A stretch of 64,000 nucleotides of DNA, from the NCBI RefSeq assembly GCF_003096275.1, contig NZ_QENQ01000001.1, positions 1,729,855 to 1,793,854 of the forward strand, given 5' to 3'. Both the position numbers and the translations under genes were made by a program. The stretch comes from Sphingomonas pokkalii. GTDB lineage: Bacteria; Pseudomonadota; Alphaproteobacteria; Sphingomonadales; Sphingomonadaceae. The notes beneath the pieces were generated by a model. The model saw only the letters and a program-made list of their open reading frames with translations, ran no database searches and was not told the origin of the DNA. Positions 1 through 9,364 of this stretch are shown here, piece by piece (positions within the stretch are counted from its first letter, which is position 1; every line of letters starts with the position of its first letter).

Positions 1-1323
1 TTCACCGAGTTCCAGACGCCGATCCTCACCGCGTCGAGCCCCGAGGGCGCGCGCGACTATCTCGTCCCCAGCCGCGTCCACCCGGGCAAGTTCTACGCGC
101 TGCCGCAGGCGCCGCAGATGTTCAAGCAGCTGCTGATGGTCGCCGGCTTCGACCGCTATTTCCAGATTGCGCCCTGCTTCCGCGACGAGGACGCCCGCGC
201 CGATCGCAGCCCAGGTGAATTCTACCAGCTCGACTTCGAGATGAGCTTCGTGACGCAGGACGATGTGTTCGCCGCGATCGAGCCGGTGCTGCACGGCGTT
301 TTCGAGGAGTTCGCCGACTGGGAAGGCATGGGCCGCAGCGTCAGCGCGCTGCCGTTCAAGCGCATCCCGTACCGCGAATCGATGCTGAAGTACGGCAACG
401 ACAAGCCGGACCTGCGCAACCCGCTGGTGATCACCGACGTGTCGGACTTCTTCAAGGCCTCGGGCTTCGGCCGCTTCGCCTCGATCGTCGAGGGCGGCGA
501 CGTCGTCCGCGCGATCCCGGCGCCGGGCACGCACGAGAAGTCACGGAAATTCTTCGACGACATGAACAGCTGGGCGCAGTCGGAAGGCTTCCCGGGCCTC
601 GGCTATGCGACGCAGAAGGACGGCGTGTTCGGCGGCCCGATCGCCAACAACCATGGCCAGGACGGCATGAAGGCGATTGCCGAGGCGATGGGCCTGGGCC
701 CGAACGACGGCATCTTCTTCGCCGCCGGCAAGGAAGCCCAGGCCGGCAAGCTCGCCGGCCTGGCGCGCACCCGCGCTGCCGAGCAGCTGGAGCTGATCGA
801 CAAGAAGCGCTTCGAGTTCTGCTGGATCGTCGACTTCCCGATGTTCGAATATGACGAGGACGCGAAGAAGGTCGATTTCAGCCACAACCCCTTCTCGATG
901 CCGCAGGGCGAGCTGGAGGCGCTGGAGACCAAGGATCCGCTCGACATCCTCGCCTATCAGTACGACATCGTCTGCAACGGCATCGAGCTGTCCTCGGGCG
1001 CGATCCGGAACCACAAGCCGGAGATCATGTACAAGGCGTTCGAGATCGCCGGCTATACGCAGGCCGATGTCGACACCAACTTCTCGGGCATGATCAACGC
1101 CTTCAAGTTCGGCGCGCCGCCGCACGGCGGTTCGGCCCCGGGTGTCGACCGCATCGTGATGCTCCTCGCCGACGAGCCGAACATCCGCGAAGTGATCGCC
1201 TTCCCGATGACGCAGAAGGCCGAGGACCTGATGATGCACGCGCCCTCGGCCGTCAGCGACAAGCAGCTGAAGGAACTGCACATCCGCCTGGCGCCGGGCG
1301 TCGACGGCCCCAAGGCTAGTTGA
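1..1323 (+). CDS. aspS: Aspartyl-tRNA synthetase, 3' part (5' end outside window)
   Basis: Attaches aspartate to tRNA-Asp in the cytoplasm. The frame is open from base 1, so the start and the N-terminal anticodon-binding OB fold lie upstream; about 440 codons are present. Class II synthetase motif 2 is visible ([19 protein letters not shown]) and motif 3 near the C-terminus ([14 protein letters not shown]). Between them lies the bacterial GAD insertion region ([17 protein letters not shown]). The stop at 1321-1323 is followed 4 nt later by the next gene, so the two may be co-transcribed. The identity is clear; whether the enzyme discriminates Asp from Asn tRNA cannot be judged because the anticodon domain is missing. 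Confidence 0.97.
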   Translation, partial: FTEFQTPILTASSPEGARDYLVPSRVHPGKFYALPQAPQMFKQLLMVAGFDRYFQIAPCFRDEDARADRSPGEFYQLDFEMSFVTQDDVFAAIEPVLHGVFEEFADWEGMGRSVSALPFKRIPYRESMLKYGNDKPDLRNPLVITDVSDFFKASGFGRFASIVEGGDVVRAIPAPGTHEKSRKFFDDMNSWAQSEGFPGLGYATQKDGVFGGPIANNHGQDGMKAIAEAMGLGPNDGIFFAAGKEAQAGKLAGLARTRAAEQLELIDKKRFEFCWIVDFPMFEYDEDAKKVDFSHNPFSMPQGELEALETKDPLDILAYQYDIVCNGIELSSGAIRNHKPEIMYKAFEIAGYTQADVDTNFSGMINAFKFGAPPHGGSAPGVDRIVMLLADEPNIREVIAFPMTQKAEDLMMHAPSAVSDKQLKELHIRLAPGVDGPKAS

Positions 1324-1327
1324 GCCG

Positions 1328-2356
1328 ATGTCGGCGGTCATGCGCGTCGCGGTGTTCAACACCAAGGCCTATGACCGCCGCTTCCTGACCGAGGCAAATG
1401 CGCGCTTCGGGCATGACCTGACCTTCCTCGAACCCCGCCTCGATGCGCTGACCGCCACGCTGGCGGCGGGGCACGAGGCGGTGTGCGTGTTCGTGAACGA
1501 CGGGGTCGACGGGAAGGTGCTGGAAGCACTGGCCAAGGCGGGCGTCCGGCTGGTGGCGCTGCGCTGTGCCGGGTTCAACAATGTCGATCTTGTCGCGGCG
1601 GAGCGGCTGGGCATCGCCGTGGTGCGCGTGCCCGCCTATTCGCCACATGCGGTGGCGGAATTCACCATCGGGCTGCTGCTCGCGGTAGACCGCCAGATTC
1701 CGCGCGCTTGGTCGCGGGTGCGCGAGAACAACTTCGCGCTCGACGGGCTGATCGGCCGCAACTTGCACGGCCGTACCGTCGGCGTGGTTGGCACCGGCAA
1801 GATCGGCGCGCTGGTCGCCCAGGCACTATGTGCCGGCTTCGGCTGCACCGTGCTGGCGAGCGATCTCCATGCCGATCCCGAGCTGGAGGCGATCGGCGTC
1901 CGCTATGTGCCGCGCGACGAGCTGCTGCGCACCGCCGAGATCGTCACGCTGCATTGCCCGCTCACGCCCGACACCTACCGGCTGATCAACGCGCAGGTGA
2001 TCGCCGAGGCGCGCGACGGCCTCACCATCGTCAACACCAGCCGAGGCGCGCTGATCGACACCGCTGCGCTGATCGACGGGCTCAAGGCACGCAAGATTCG
2101 CGCGGTTGCCCTGGACGTGTACGAGCAGGAGGCCGATCTGTTCTTCGAGGATCTGTCGAACGAGATCATCGCCGACGACCAGTTCCAGCGCTTGCTCACC
2201 TTTCCCAACGTGCTCGTCACCGGCCACCAGGCCTTCCTCACCGAGGAGGCGCTGTCGGCCATCGCCGAGACGACGCTCGCCAGCATCGCCGATTTCGCGA
2301 ACGGCAAGCCGCTCGCTAACCGCGTCGATGCAGCCTTGATCGCGCCGGCGCGTTGA
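1328..2356 (+). CDS. D-lactate dehydrogenase-type 2-hydroxyacid dehydrogenase
   Basis: NAD-dependent D-2-hydroxyacid dehydrogenase, most like fermentative D-lactate dehydrogenase (LdhA), which interconverts pyruvate and D-lactate. The 342-residue length fits. A Rossmann motif ([10 protein letters not shown]) lies mid-protein, and the catalytic Arg (NTSRGALI), Glu ([11 protein letters not shown]) and His (GHQAFLT) are all present in the expected order. Starts are possible at ATG 1328 or ATG 1340; the second ([12 protein letters not shown]) matches the family N-terminus better, and neither has a strong Shine-Dalgarno. It lies 4 nt after aspS, and its stop is 8 nt before the PPK2 start. Other substrates in the family, such as hydroxyphenylpyruvate, cannot be excluded. 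Confidence 0.9.
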   Translation: MSAVMRVAVFNTKAYDRRFLTEANARFGHDLTFLEPRLDALTATLAAGHEAVCVFVNDGVDGKVLEALAKAGVRLVALRCAGFNNVDLVAAERLGIAVVRVPAYSPHAVAEFTIGLLLAVDRQIPRAWSRVRENNFALDGLIGRNLHGRTVGVVGTGKIGALVAQALCAGFGCTVLASDLHADPELEAIGVRYVPRDELLRTAEIVTLHCPLTPDTYRLINAQVIAEARDGLTIVNTSRGALIDTAALIDGLKARKIRAVALDVYEQEADLFFEDLSNEIIADDQFQRLLTFPNVLVTGHQAFLTEEALSAIAETTLASIADFANGKPLANRVDAALIAPAR

Positions 2357-2364
2357 GGCGCCCT

Positions 2365-3141
2365 ATGACGATCGACCTTTCGGACTATGAAGCCGGTCTC
2401 TCGCTCGACGGGGACTATGAAACCGAGCTTGCCAAGTTGCAGAAGCGGCTGAGCCATATCCAGACCGCGCACATCATCCACAAGCGACGCGCGATCGTGG
2501 CATTCGAAGGCTGGGATGCGGCGGGGAAGGGCGGTGTGATCAAGCGCCTGACCGCCGAATGGGATCCTCGCTATTACGAGGTCTGGCCGATTTCCGCGCC
2601 TACACAGGAGGAACTGTCCCACCACTTCCTCTGGCGTTTCTGGCAGCGGCTGCCCGCCCAGCACAACATCGCGGTATTCGACCGCACCTGGTACGGCCGG
2701 GTGCTGGTCGAGCGCGTCGAGGGCTTTGCCAGCGAACGCGACTGGCGGCGAGGCTATGCCGAGATCAACGATTTCGAGGCGCAGCAGGTCGATAACGGCG
2801 CGACGCTGGTGAAGATTTTCCTGCACGTCACGCAGAAGACCCAGGACAAGCGCCTGCGCGACCGGCTGACGCATCCGTGGAAGCGGTGGAAGACCGGCGC
2901 CGAGGATTTCCGCAACCGCGCGCGTCGCGCCGACTATCTCGATGCGATGCACGAGATGTTCCACGAAACGAACACGCCGCACGCACGCTGGACGGTGATC
3001 GATGGCAATCACAAGAAGGCAGCCCGCATTGCCGCGCTGACGGCTATCGCCGAACAGCTGGAAAAGCACGTGCCGATGGTCCCGCCAGAGCTCGACCCGG
3101 AAGTCGTGAAGGTGGCGACGGAAGCGCTGGGGAAGTTCTGA
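2365..3141 (+). CDS. ppk2: Polyphosphate kinase 2 family protein
   Basis: PPK2 enzymes move phosphate between polyphosphate and nucleotides. The 258-residue protein has a Walker A loop (GWDAAGKGG), a Walker B/lid region (FDRTWYGR) and the later lid arginines (LRDRLTHPWKRWK). It is a single-domain PPK2; whether it phosphorylates nucleoside mono- or diphosphates is not decided by what is visible. ATG 2365 (MTIDLSDYEAG) is preferred over the in-frame TTG at 2353, which overlaps the previous stop. It is the last gene of the aspS-dehydrogenase-ppk2 run and is followed by a G/C inverted repeat that could end transcription. Confidence 0.9.
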   Translation: MTIDLSDYEAGLSLDGDYETELAKLQKRLSHIQTAHIIHKRRAIVAFEGWDAAGKGGVIKRLTAEWDPRYYEVWPISAPTQEELSHHFLWRFWQRLPAQHNIAVFDRTWYGRVLVERVEGFASERDWRRGYAEINDFEAQQVDNGATLVKIFLHVTQKTQDKRLRDRLTHPWKRWKTGAEDFRNRARRADYLDAMHEMFHETNTPHARWTVIDGNHKKAARIAALTAIAEQLEKHVPMVPPELDPEVVKVATEALGKF

Positions 3142-3160
3142 GTTTCCCCTACCTTCGTTT

Positions 3161-3254
3161 CCCTCCCGCTTGCGGGGGGTGGGGGGAACGGGGAGTTTGG
3201 GAGTGCCGGCGCGGGCCAAGTCGTCCCCCACGCCCCCTCCCGCAAGCGGGAGGG
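3161..3254. repeat. Palindromic GC-rich intergenic repeat between convergent genes
   Basis: Two exact 16-nt inverted arms (3161-3176, CCCTCCCGCTTGCGGG; 3239-3254, its reverse complement) enclose about 60 nt. The right arm is itself part of a short perfect hairpin (3235-3254, stem CCCTCCCG). The element occupies the whole gap between the ppk2 stop and the convergent carbonic anhydrase stop, as expected for a REP-like element or bidirectional terminator. No T tract follows it, so factor-independent termination is not obvious. No other copy was noticed in this window. Confidence 0.7.
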
Positions 3255-3277
3255 GAGCGCAGCCTTAGAAGGTCGAG

Positions 3278-3907
3278 CTACGCCGCGGCAAACGCGCCGT
3301 TTTCGTCCATCACATGCAGCATACCGTCGGCGATTGCGAAATAGGCGCCGTGGATGGTGAGATTGCCTGCCGCCTCCCGCTCCGAGACGAAGGGGAAGGT
3401 CCGCAGGTTTCGCATCGATACACGGATCGTTTCGTGCTCCATCGCGCGCACGGCTTCCGGCCCTTCGCCATATTCGGCACGAACCTTGTCCCGGGCCTCG
3501 TCCAGCATATCGACCCAGTGCGCGATGAATCCGCCTTCGCCCTGCTCGGCATCGGCGAAGCGCTGGGTGAGCGCCGCATGCGCACCGCCGCAGGCCCCAT
3601 GGCCCATGACGACGATCTCCTCCACCTTGAGTTGCGTCACGGCGAACTCCAGCGCGGCCGAAACGCCGTGGCGACCGCCATCCGTCTCGTACGGCGGCAC
3701 GAGGTTGGCGACGTTGCGCACGACGAAAATTTCGCCGGGCGACGTATCGAAAATCTGTGCCGGGTCTACCCGGCTGTCGGAGCAGGCGATCACCATCACC
3801 CTCGGGCTCTGCCCCTCAGAAAGCTCGGCCCAGCGCGCACGCTGCTGGCTCCAGCCTTCGTTGCGGAAGCGGTGATAGCCGCCGATCAGTTCCTGAAAAT
3901 CTGCCAT
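3278..3907 (-). CDS. Beta-class carbonic anhydrase
   Basis: Zinc enzyme that interconverts CO2 and bicarbonate in the cytoplasm. The 209-residue protein carries the beta-class signature CSDSRVDP (Cys zinc ligand and the Asp-Arg dyad) and the second ligand cluster GHGACGG (His and Cys). The length is typical. The start ATG (3907) has only a weak upstream ribosome site. It is convergent with ppk2, separated by a palindromic repeat, and divergent from lipA with 130 bp between the starts. Supplying bicarbonate to carboxylases is the usual role; nothing in the context suggests a special one. Confidence 0.95.
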   Translation of the reverse strand: MADFQELIGGYHRFRNEGWSQQRARWAELSEGQSPRVMVIACSDSRVDPAQIFDTSPGEIFVVRNVANLVPPYETDGGRHGVSAALEFAVTQLKVEEIVVMGHGACGGAHAALTQRFADAEQGEGGFIAHWVDMLDEARDKVRAEYGEGPEAVRAMEHETIRVSMRNLRTFPFVSEREAAGNLTIHGAYFAIADGMLHVMDENGAFAAA

Positions 3908-4037
3908 TCGTTTCGCCTATCCATCCTTTTGCAACTTGTCGACGGAGACAACGCCCAGACTCCGCATGCGCTCCCTGCAACGCCATGCGCAATTTCCGGG
4001 ACTGGCGAAACGCGTTCGGGCGCTCTATCTGCCCCCC

Positions 4038-4970
4038 ATGAACGAGCAGACTCCGCTGCCGCGCCCCGAGCGCGTCCGCAAGCCCGACTGGATCCGCGTC
4101 AAGGCCCCCACCTCGGAAGGGTTCGCCAAGACCCGCGCGCTGATGCGCTCCAAGAACCTCGTCACCGTGTGCGAGGAAGCCGCCTGTCCGAACATCGGCG
4201 AGTGCTGGACCAAGAAACACGCGACGGTGATGATCCTGGGCGACGTCTGCACGCGTGCCTGCCGCTTCTGCAACGTCAAGACCGGCATGCCGCGCAAGGT
4301 CGATCCGCTGGAGCCCCAGCACGTCGCCGAGGCGGCGGAGCAGATGGGCCTGGAGCATATCGTCATCACCTCGGTCGACCGCGACGACCTGCCCGATGGC
4401 GGCGCCAGCCAGTTCGTCAAGGTGATCGAGGCGATCCGCAAGGCCAGCCCGACCACCACGATCGAGATCCTGACGCCGGATTTCCGCAACAAGCACGAGG
4501 CCGCCGTCGAGGCGATCGTCGCCGCGCGACCGGACGTGTACAACCACAATCTGGAAACCGTCCCCAGGCTCTATCCGATGATCCGTCCGGGCGCGCGCTA
4601 TTATGCGTCGCTTCGGCTGCTGGAGACGGTGAAACGGCTCGATCCGTCGATCTTCACCAAGTCCGGCATCATGCTGGGTCTCGGCGAGCAGCGCCTCGAG
4701 GTCCATCAGGTGATGGACGACATGCGCTCGGCCGACATCGATTTCCTGACCATGGGCCAGTATCTCCAGCCGACGCCGAAGCACGCCAAGGTCGAGGAGT
4801 TCGTGACCCCGCAGGCGTTCCAGGCGTACGGCGCGATCGCTCGAGCGAAGGGCTTCCTGCAGGTCGCCTCGTCCCCGCTCACGCGCTCCAGCTATCACGC
4901 CGGTGAGGATTTCGCCGAGATGCGCGCGGCCCGCGAGGCCAAGCTGGCAAAGGCGAGCGCCAAGGCCTGA
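4038..4970 (+). CDS. lipA: Lipoyl synthase (radical SAM)
   Basis: Inserts two sulfur atoms into octanoyl groups on carrier proteins to make lipoyl cofactor. The radical-SAM cluster motif CTRACRFC and the auxiliary cluster motif near the N-terminus ([12 protein letters not shown]) are both intact, as is the C-terminal RSSY motif whose Ser ligates the auxiliary cluster. ATG 4038 gives 310 residues, the usual size; an upstream in-frame start at 3936 would add a non-conserved 34-residue extension. The stop overlaps the next start by one base (TGATG), so the RatA-like gene is probably translationally coupled, a frequent alphaproteobacterial pairing. Confidence 0.97.
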   Translation: MNEQTPLPRPERVRKPDWIRVKAPTSEGFAKTRALMRSKNLVTVCEEAACPNIGECWTKKHATVMILGDVCTRACRFCNVKTGMPRKVDPLEPQHVAEAAEQMGLEHIVITSVDRDDLPDGGASQFVKVIEAIRKASPTTTIEILTPDFRNKHEAAVEAIVAARPDVYNHNLETVPRLYPMIRPGARYYASLRLLETVKRLDPSIFTKSGIMLGLGEQRLEVHQVMDDMRSADIDFLTMGQYLQPTPKHAKVEEFVTPQAFQAYGAIARAKGFLQVASSPLTRSSYHAGEDFAEMRAAREAKLAKASAKA

Positions 4971-5467
4971 TGCCCAAGCACAGCGAAACCCGGCATCTCC
5001 CCTATACGCCGGAACAGATGTTCGATCTGGTGGCGGACGTGGCGCGCTACCCCGAGTTCCTGCCCTGGGTGAGCGCGATGCGCGTCCGCTCGTCGAGCGA
5101 CACCCAGGTCGTTGCGGACATGATCGTCGGCTTCAAGGGGCTGCGCGAGACCTTCACCTCCCGCGTCGCCAAGGTGCGGCCGGAGAGCATCCATGTCGAA
5201 TATGTCGACGGGCCGCTCAAGCACCTGTCCAACGATTGGAAGTTCCGGCCGGACGGGCAGGGCGGCTGCTATGTCGATTTCTGCGTCGATTTCGCGTTCA
5301 AAAACCGGGTGTTCGAGATGCTGGCCGGCCAGGTGTTCGATCGCGCGCTCCGCAAGATGATCGGTGCGTTCGAGGAGCGCGCGGCCAAGCTTTATGCGGA
5401 TTCGGGTTCCTCTGCCGGAACCTCGGGCGACGGCATCAACAGGTCGAGCGCGCACAACGCCGCCTGA
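4970..5467 (+). CDS. RatA/COQ10-type START-domain protein
   Basis: Small (165 residues) polyketide-cyclase/START-fold protein of the RatA/COQ10 family. The N-terminus (TRHLPYTPEQMFDLVADV, then YPEFLPW) is characteristic. Family members bind hydrophobic ligands: mitochondrial COQ10 binds ubiquinone, while E. coli RatA was described as a ribosome-association inhibitor. A quinone-binding role is more likely here by taxonomic context, but this is inference. Start overlaps the lipA stop. The last 76 bp overlap the 3' end of the convergent cinA-like gene. Confidence 0.85.
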   Translation: MPKHSETRHLPYTPEQMFDLVADVARYPEFLPWVSAMRVRSSSDTQVVADMIVGFKGLRETFTSRVAKVRPESIHVEYVDGPLKHLSNDWKFRPDGQGGCYVDFCVDFAFKNRVFEMLAGQVFDRALRKMIGAFEERAAKLYADSGSSAGTSGDGINRSSAHNAA

Positions 5468-5928
5468 AGGCGGATGCCGCCACGGCCATTATCCTCGAAA
5501 TGCCGCGCGTCGGCGACGACGTGCTTGGGATCGGCACCGCGGATCGCCTGGGCGAAGACGACGGTGCCGACCGGCTTGTTCTCGGTCGCCCCGCCAGGGC
5601 CGGCGATGCCGGTGATCGCCACCGCGACGTCGGCCTTGGTCCGCTCCAGCATGCCCTGCGCCATGCTCCAGGCGACCGCGATCGACACCGCGCCGAAGGT
5701 TTCGAGCACGTCGAGGCTCACCTTCAGCACGTCCATCTTGGCGTCGTTGGAATAGGTGACGAACCCGGCGTCGAAGACGTCGGACGAACCCGGCAACTCG
5801 GTGAGCGCGGCGGATACAAGACCGCCGGTGCAGCTTTCGGCAACGGCGACACGGCGACCGGCAATCCGGTTTGCGTCGATTACGTTGCGCGCGGCTTCTA
5901 CGAGCTCTTTGGGAAGAATCGTGTCCAT
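5392..5928 (-). CDS. CinA-family nicotinamide-nucleotide amidohydrolase (PncC type)
   Basis: Stand-alone C-terminal CinA domain, 178 residues, of the type that deamidates nicotinamide mononucleotide to nicotinate mononucleotide in pyridine-nucleotide salvage. Family motifs AESCTGGL near the N-terminus (catalytic Ser) and GIAGPGG in the C-terminal half are present. The N-terminal MoCF-like domain of full-length CinA is absent, which is normal for PncC. A good ribosome site (AAGGGGG, about 8 nt upstream) supports the start at 5928. It reads leftward, lies 40 bp downstream of ispDF on the same strand, and overlaps the RatA-like gene tail-to-tail. Confidence 0.9.
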   Translation of the reverse strand: MDTILPKELVEAARNVIDANRIAGRRVAVAESCTGGLVSAALTELPGSSDVFDAGFVTYSNDAKMDVLKVSLDVLETFGAVSIAVAWSMAQGMLERTKADVAVAITGIAGPGGATENKPVGTVVFAQAIRGADPKHVVADARHFEDNGRGGIRLQAALCALDLLMPSPEVPAEEPESA

Positions 5929-5968
5929 AACGGCAGCCCCCTTGCCATTGGATGACGGGTGTTACGAG

Positions 5969-7126
5969 TCAGTTCCTTGCAGGTACGCGTACGGTTGCGA
6001 CAGCCTGCGCCGCCATGCCCTCGCCGCGGCCGGTGAAGCCGAGGCGTTCGGTGGTCGTCGCCTTCACGCTCACCTGTCCCGGATCGAGACCAAGGATCGC
6101 CGCGATCGAGGCGCGGATCGCCTCACGGTGCGGGCCGATCTTGGGCGCCTCGCAGATCAGCGTCAGGTCGATGAAGTCGAGGATGCCGCCCTCGGCCGCC
6201 ACCAGCGTGGCGGCATGTTCGAGGAAGCGGGCCGAGGCCGCGCCGCGCCACTGCGGGTCGCTGGGGGGAAAGTGCATGCCGATATCGCCCGCGCCGATCG
6301 TGCCGAGCAGCGCGTCGGTGATCGCGTGGAGCGCTACATCGGCGTCGCTATGCCCTGACAGGCCCTTGCTGTGCGGAATGCGGACGCCACCCAGCCACAG
6401 CGCCTCGCCCTCGGCAAATCGGTGGACGTCATAGCCGGTGGCGGTGCGGACGCGCATCGCCGAGGCCAGCCGCGCCTCCGCGGCGGCGAAGTCGGCGGGA
6501 TGGGTGATCTTTTCGAGCATGGGGTCTCCGGGGACAAGGGCGACCTGGCCGCCGACTGCCCGCAGCATCTGGGCGTCGTCTGTCGCCTCCTGCTCGGCGG
6601 GCCAGCGGCGATGGGCGTCGAGAATGGCGTCGAAGGCGAAGGCCTGCGGCGTCTGCACGCGGTAGAGCCGGTCGCGCGGGACGGTGTCGCCGATCACGTC
6701 GCCTGCCCCGCGCACCAGTGTGTCGGCAACGGGAAGGGCCGGGATCGCGCCGCCTTCCGCATCCAGAATGGTCAGCAGATCGTCGATCACGCGGGCCGGC
6801 AGGAAGGGGCGTGCGGCGTCGTGGATCAGGACATGGCTGAACCCTCCGGCGAGCAGCGCCTCCAGACCGTTGCGCACAGACTCGCGCCGGGTGGCGCCGC
6901 CGGTGACGAAGGGCGTGGTGCCGAGCGCCGCTTCAAGCAGCGCCTCCTGACCGGCGCCGATCACGGTCAGCACCACGTCGATCTTCGGATGACTGGCGAG
7001 CGCCTGATGGGCGTAGGCGAGCAGCGGCTTTCCGCCGAGCAACGCATATTGCTTGGGCACGCTGCCCCCGGCGCGGGTGCCGCTGCCGGCGGCGACGAGG
7101 ATGGCGGCGGTCCTGAACGCGGTCAT
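5969..7126 (-). CDS. ispDF: Bifunctional IspD/IspF isoprenoid enzyme
   Basis: Fusion of 2-C-methyl-D-erythritol 4-phosphate cytidylyltransferase (IspD, residues about 1-225) and 2,4-cyclodiphosphate synthase (IspF, about 228-385), two non-consecutive steps of the MEP pathway. The IspD nucleotide-binding motif is LVAAGSGTRAGG with VPKQY; the IspF metal site appears as GYDVHRF and SGHSDADVALHAI. The fusion is common in Alphaproteobacteria. The gene diverges from dusB across a 154-bp gap and is followed by the cinA-like gene on the same strand. Confidence 0.96.
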   Translation of the reverse strand: MTAFRTAAILVAAGSGTRAGGSVPKQYALLGGKPLLAYAHQALASHPKIDVVLTVIGAGQEALLEAALGTTPFVTGGATRRESVRNGLEALLAGGFSHVLIHDAARPFLPARVIDDLLTILDAEGGAIPALPVADTLVRGAGDVIGDTVPRDRLYRVQTPQAFAFDAILDAHRRWPAEQEATDDAQMLRAVGGQVALVPGDPMLEKITHPADFAAAEARLASAMRVRTATGYDVHRFAEGEALWLGGVRIPHSKGLSGHSDADVALHAITDALLGTIGAGDIGMHFPPSDPQWRGAASARFLEHAATLVAAEGGILDFIDLTLICEAPKIGPHREAIRASIAAILGLDPGQVSVKATTTERLGFTGRGEGMAAQAVATVRVPARN

Positions 7127-7256
7127 GGCGGAGCGCCTAGCGAAGTTTGCGGGGCAGGGGTAGGGCCGCGGTCCCCCGGCAACGCTATGTCATAGCGGCT
7201 GGGCGGGGCGCGGATTTCTGCGACCTTGCTCTTGCCGCACGGTATCGCTACATCGC

Positions 7257-7275
7257 CTGCCTGATTTTCAGGCAG
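7257..7275 (+). promoter_or_regulatory. Perfect 8-bp inverted repeat just before dusB
   Basis: CTGCCTGA and TCAGGCAG are separated by TTT; the element ends 5 nt before the dusB ATG. In RNA it would form a tight hairpin over the place where a ribosome site should be, and no other clear Shine-Dalgarno is visible. As DNA it could be an operator. It heads the presumed dusB-ntrB-ntrC transcript, so it may set translation or transcription of the nitrogen-control genes. Confidence 0.55.
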
Positions 7276-7280
7276 AATTG

Positions 7281-8279
7281 ATGCGCGAACTCGCCCCCAT
7301 CCAGATCGGCCCCGTGCGGGTCGAAGCCCCGGTGCTGCTTGCGCCGATGACAGGCGTGACCGACCTGCCGTTCCGGCGGGCGGTGCGGCGCTTCGGCTCG
7401 GGCCTCAACGTCACGGAGATGATCGCCAGCGCCGCCGCGATCCGTGAGACGCGGCAATCGGTGCAGAAGGCGGCCTGGGATCCGATCGAGGAACCGGTGT
7501 CGATGCAGCTGGTCGGCTGCACCCCGCACGAGATGGCCGAGGCGGCCAAGCTCAACGAGGATCGCGGTGCCGCGATCATCGACATCAACATGGGCTGCCC
7601 AGTCCGCAAGGTGACCAACGGCGATGCCGGCTCCGCACTGATGCGCGATCTCGACCATGCCGGTGCGATCATCCGCGCCTGTGTCGACGCGGTTCAGGCG
7701 CCGGTGACCGTCAAGATGCGGATGGGCTGGGACCATGACAGCCTCAACGCCCCCGACCTCGCGAAGATCGCGCAGGACCTCGGCGCCAAGCTGGTGACGG
7801 TCCATGGCCGCACCCGCAACCAGATGTATCGCGGCTCGGCCGACTGGAGCTTCGTGCGCCGGGTGAAGGATGCCGTCTCGATCCCGGTGATCGTCAATGG
7901 CGACATCTGCTCGGTGGCCGATGCGCGTGAGGCGCTGGCCCAGTCGGGCGCGGACGGCGTGATGATCGGCCGCGGCGCCTATGGCAAGCCGTGGATCCTC
8001 CGCCAGGTGATGGACGCGCTGACGGGCAAGGGCGACAAGCCCGAGCCGTCGATCGAAGAACAATATCGCGTCATTACCGAGCATTACATCGAGACGCTTG
8101 CCCATTATGGGAACGAGGTGGGCGTCAACATGATGCGCAAGCATCTCGGCTGGTACACCAAGGGGCTGCACGGCTCGGCCGAGTTCCGCAACAAGGTGAA
8201 CCAGGTCGTCGATCCGGTGAAGGTGCTCGACATGCTGGCGGAGTTCTACGAGCCGTGGCTTTCCCGCGCGGCGGCCTGA
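7281..8279 (+). CDS. dusB: tRNA-dihydrouridine synthase (NifR3/DusB)
   Basis: FMN enzyme that reduces uridines in the tRNA D-loop. The 332-residue TIM-barrel protein shows the family N-terminus ([18 protein letters not shown]), the catalytic Cys region (NMGCPVRKV) and the FMN-phosphate motif ([16 protein letters not shown]). ATG 7281 is preferred over TTG 7278. The gene was first named nifR3 because it precedes ntrBC in many Alphaproteobacteria, which is exactly the layout here: its end overlaps the probable ntrB start by 25 nt, so both are likely expressed together. Confidence 0.95.
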   Translation: MRELAPIQIGPVRVEAPVLLAPMTGVTDLPFRRAVRRFGSGLNVTEMIASAAAIRETRQSVQKAAWDPIEEPVSMQLVGCTPHEMAEAAKLNEDRGAAIIDINMGCPVRKVTNGDAGSALMRDLDHAGAIIRACVDAVQAPVTVKMRMGWDHDSLNAPDLAKIAQDLGAKLVTVHGRTRNQMYRGSADWSFVRRVKDAVSIPVIVNGDICSVADAREALAQSGADGVMIGRGAYGKPWILRQVMDALTGKGDKPEPSIEEQYRVITEHYIETLAHYGNEVGVNMMRKHLGWYTKGLHGSAEFRNKVNQVVDPVKVLDMLAEFYEPWLSRAAA

Positions 8280-9364
8280 GGCGGTTTCGCCCCCAGGCCG
8301 TAGAAGGACCGAGCTTCGCCGAACTGTTTGGCGCGCTGCCAGTGGCGGTGCTTGTCCTGGATCCCGATGGGCGCATCGCCCATGCCAACCCTGCCTGCGA
8401 GGTGCTGCTCAACCATAGCGAGACCAGCATGGTCGGCCAGCCCTACGACGCCGTCCTGCTGCCTCCCGAGGACTATGCCGGGCGCCAGGAGGGGCGCGGC
8501 TTTGCGGCGTTCGACGCAGAGATCGAGGCGGTGCGAGGCACGCGGCTGCGCGTGGACTTCCTCGAGACGCAGGTGCCGGATCATCCTGGCTGGCGGATCG
8601 TAACGCTGCACCACGCCCCCCAGGCGCGCAGACTGGCGCACGGGCTGGATCGCACCGCCGGCGCGCGCGCCGCGATCGGCGCGGCGGCAATGCTGGGGCA
8701 CGAGATAAAGAATCCGCTCTCCGGAATCCGCGGCGCGGCGCAGTTGCTTCAAAGCGGCGGTGATCCCGAAAGCAACGAAGAACTCACCCGCCTTATCACG
8801 ACCGAAGTCGACCGCATCGCCGCGTTGATCGATCGGATGCAGGATTTCACCGATACGAGGCCGCTCGACCTGGCACCAACCAATATCTACCCGTTGCTCG
8901 ATCATGCCCGCCGCGTCGCGCTGGCAGGTTTCGCGCGGTCGATCGCGATCGAGGAATGGTTCGATCCCTCGCTGCCACCGGTGCTGGTCGATCGCGATGC
9001 GTTCTTGCAGGTCCTGCTCAATCTGCTGAAAAACGCCGCCGAGGCACTCAAGGATCATGCCCACCCCCGCATCATTCTTTCGACCGCCTTTCGCCATGGC
9101 ATGTCGGTAAGCGTCGGCGCCGGCCAGCCGCGTCGGCCGCTGCCCATCGAGATCTGCGTGATGGACAACGGCCCCGGCGCCCCGGCGGACATCGCCGAGC
9201 ATTTGTTCGAGCCGTTCGTGTCGGGCAAGCCGGAGGGCAAGGGGCTTGGGTTGCCGCTCGTCGAGAAACTGGTGCGGGATATGGGCGGCATCGTCCAATA
9301 TGCCCGCGAACGCGAACCGGAGGTGACGGTGTTCCGCATTCTTTTGCCGAGGGCCAGCGCATGA
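8255..9364 (+). CDS. ntrB: Nitrogen regulation sensor kinase NtrB
   Basis: Soluble histidine kinase/phosphatase of the general nitrogen response; with PII protein it sets NtrC phosphorylation. It has an N-terminal PAS region ([19 protein letters not shown]), a HisKA box with phosphorylatable His ([18 protein letters not shown]) and an ATPase domain with N box ([12 protein letters not shown]) and G boxes ([15 protein letters not shown]). GTG 8255, inside the end of dusB, gives 369 residues, the family size; the start is uncertain because no strong ribosome site is seen. Its stop overlaps the ntrC start (ATGA). Confidence 0.93.
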   Translation: MAFPRGGLRRFRPQAVEGPSFAELFGALPVAVLVLDPDGRIAHANPACEVLLNHSETSMVGQPYDAVLLPPEDYAGRQEGRGFAAFDAEIEAVRGTRLRVDFLETQVPDHPGWRIVTLHHAPQARRLAHGLDRTAGARAAIGAAAMLGHEIKNPLSGIRGAAQLLQSGGDPESNEELTRLITTEVDRIAALIDRMQDFTDTRPLDLAPTNIYPLLDHARRVALAGFARSIAIEEWFDPSLPPVLVDRDAFLQVLLNLLKNAAEALKDHAHPRIILSTAFRHGMSVSVGAGQPRRPLPIEICVMDNGPGAPADIAEHLFEPFVSGKPEGKGLGLPLVEKLVRDMGGIVQYAREREPEVTVFRILLPRASA

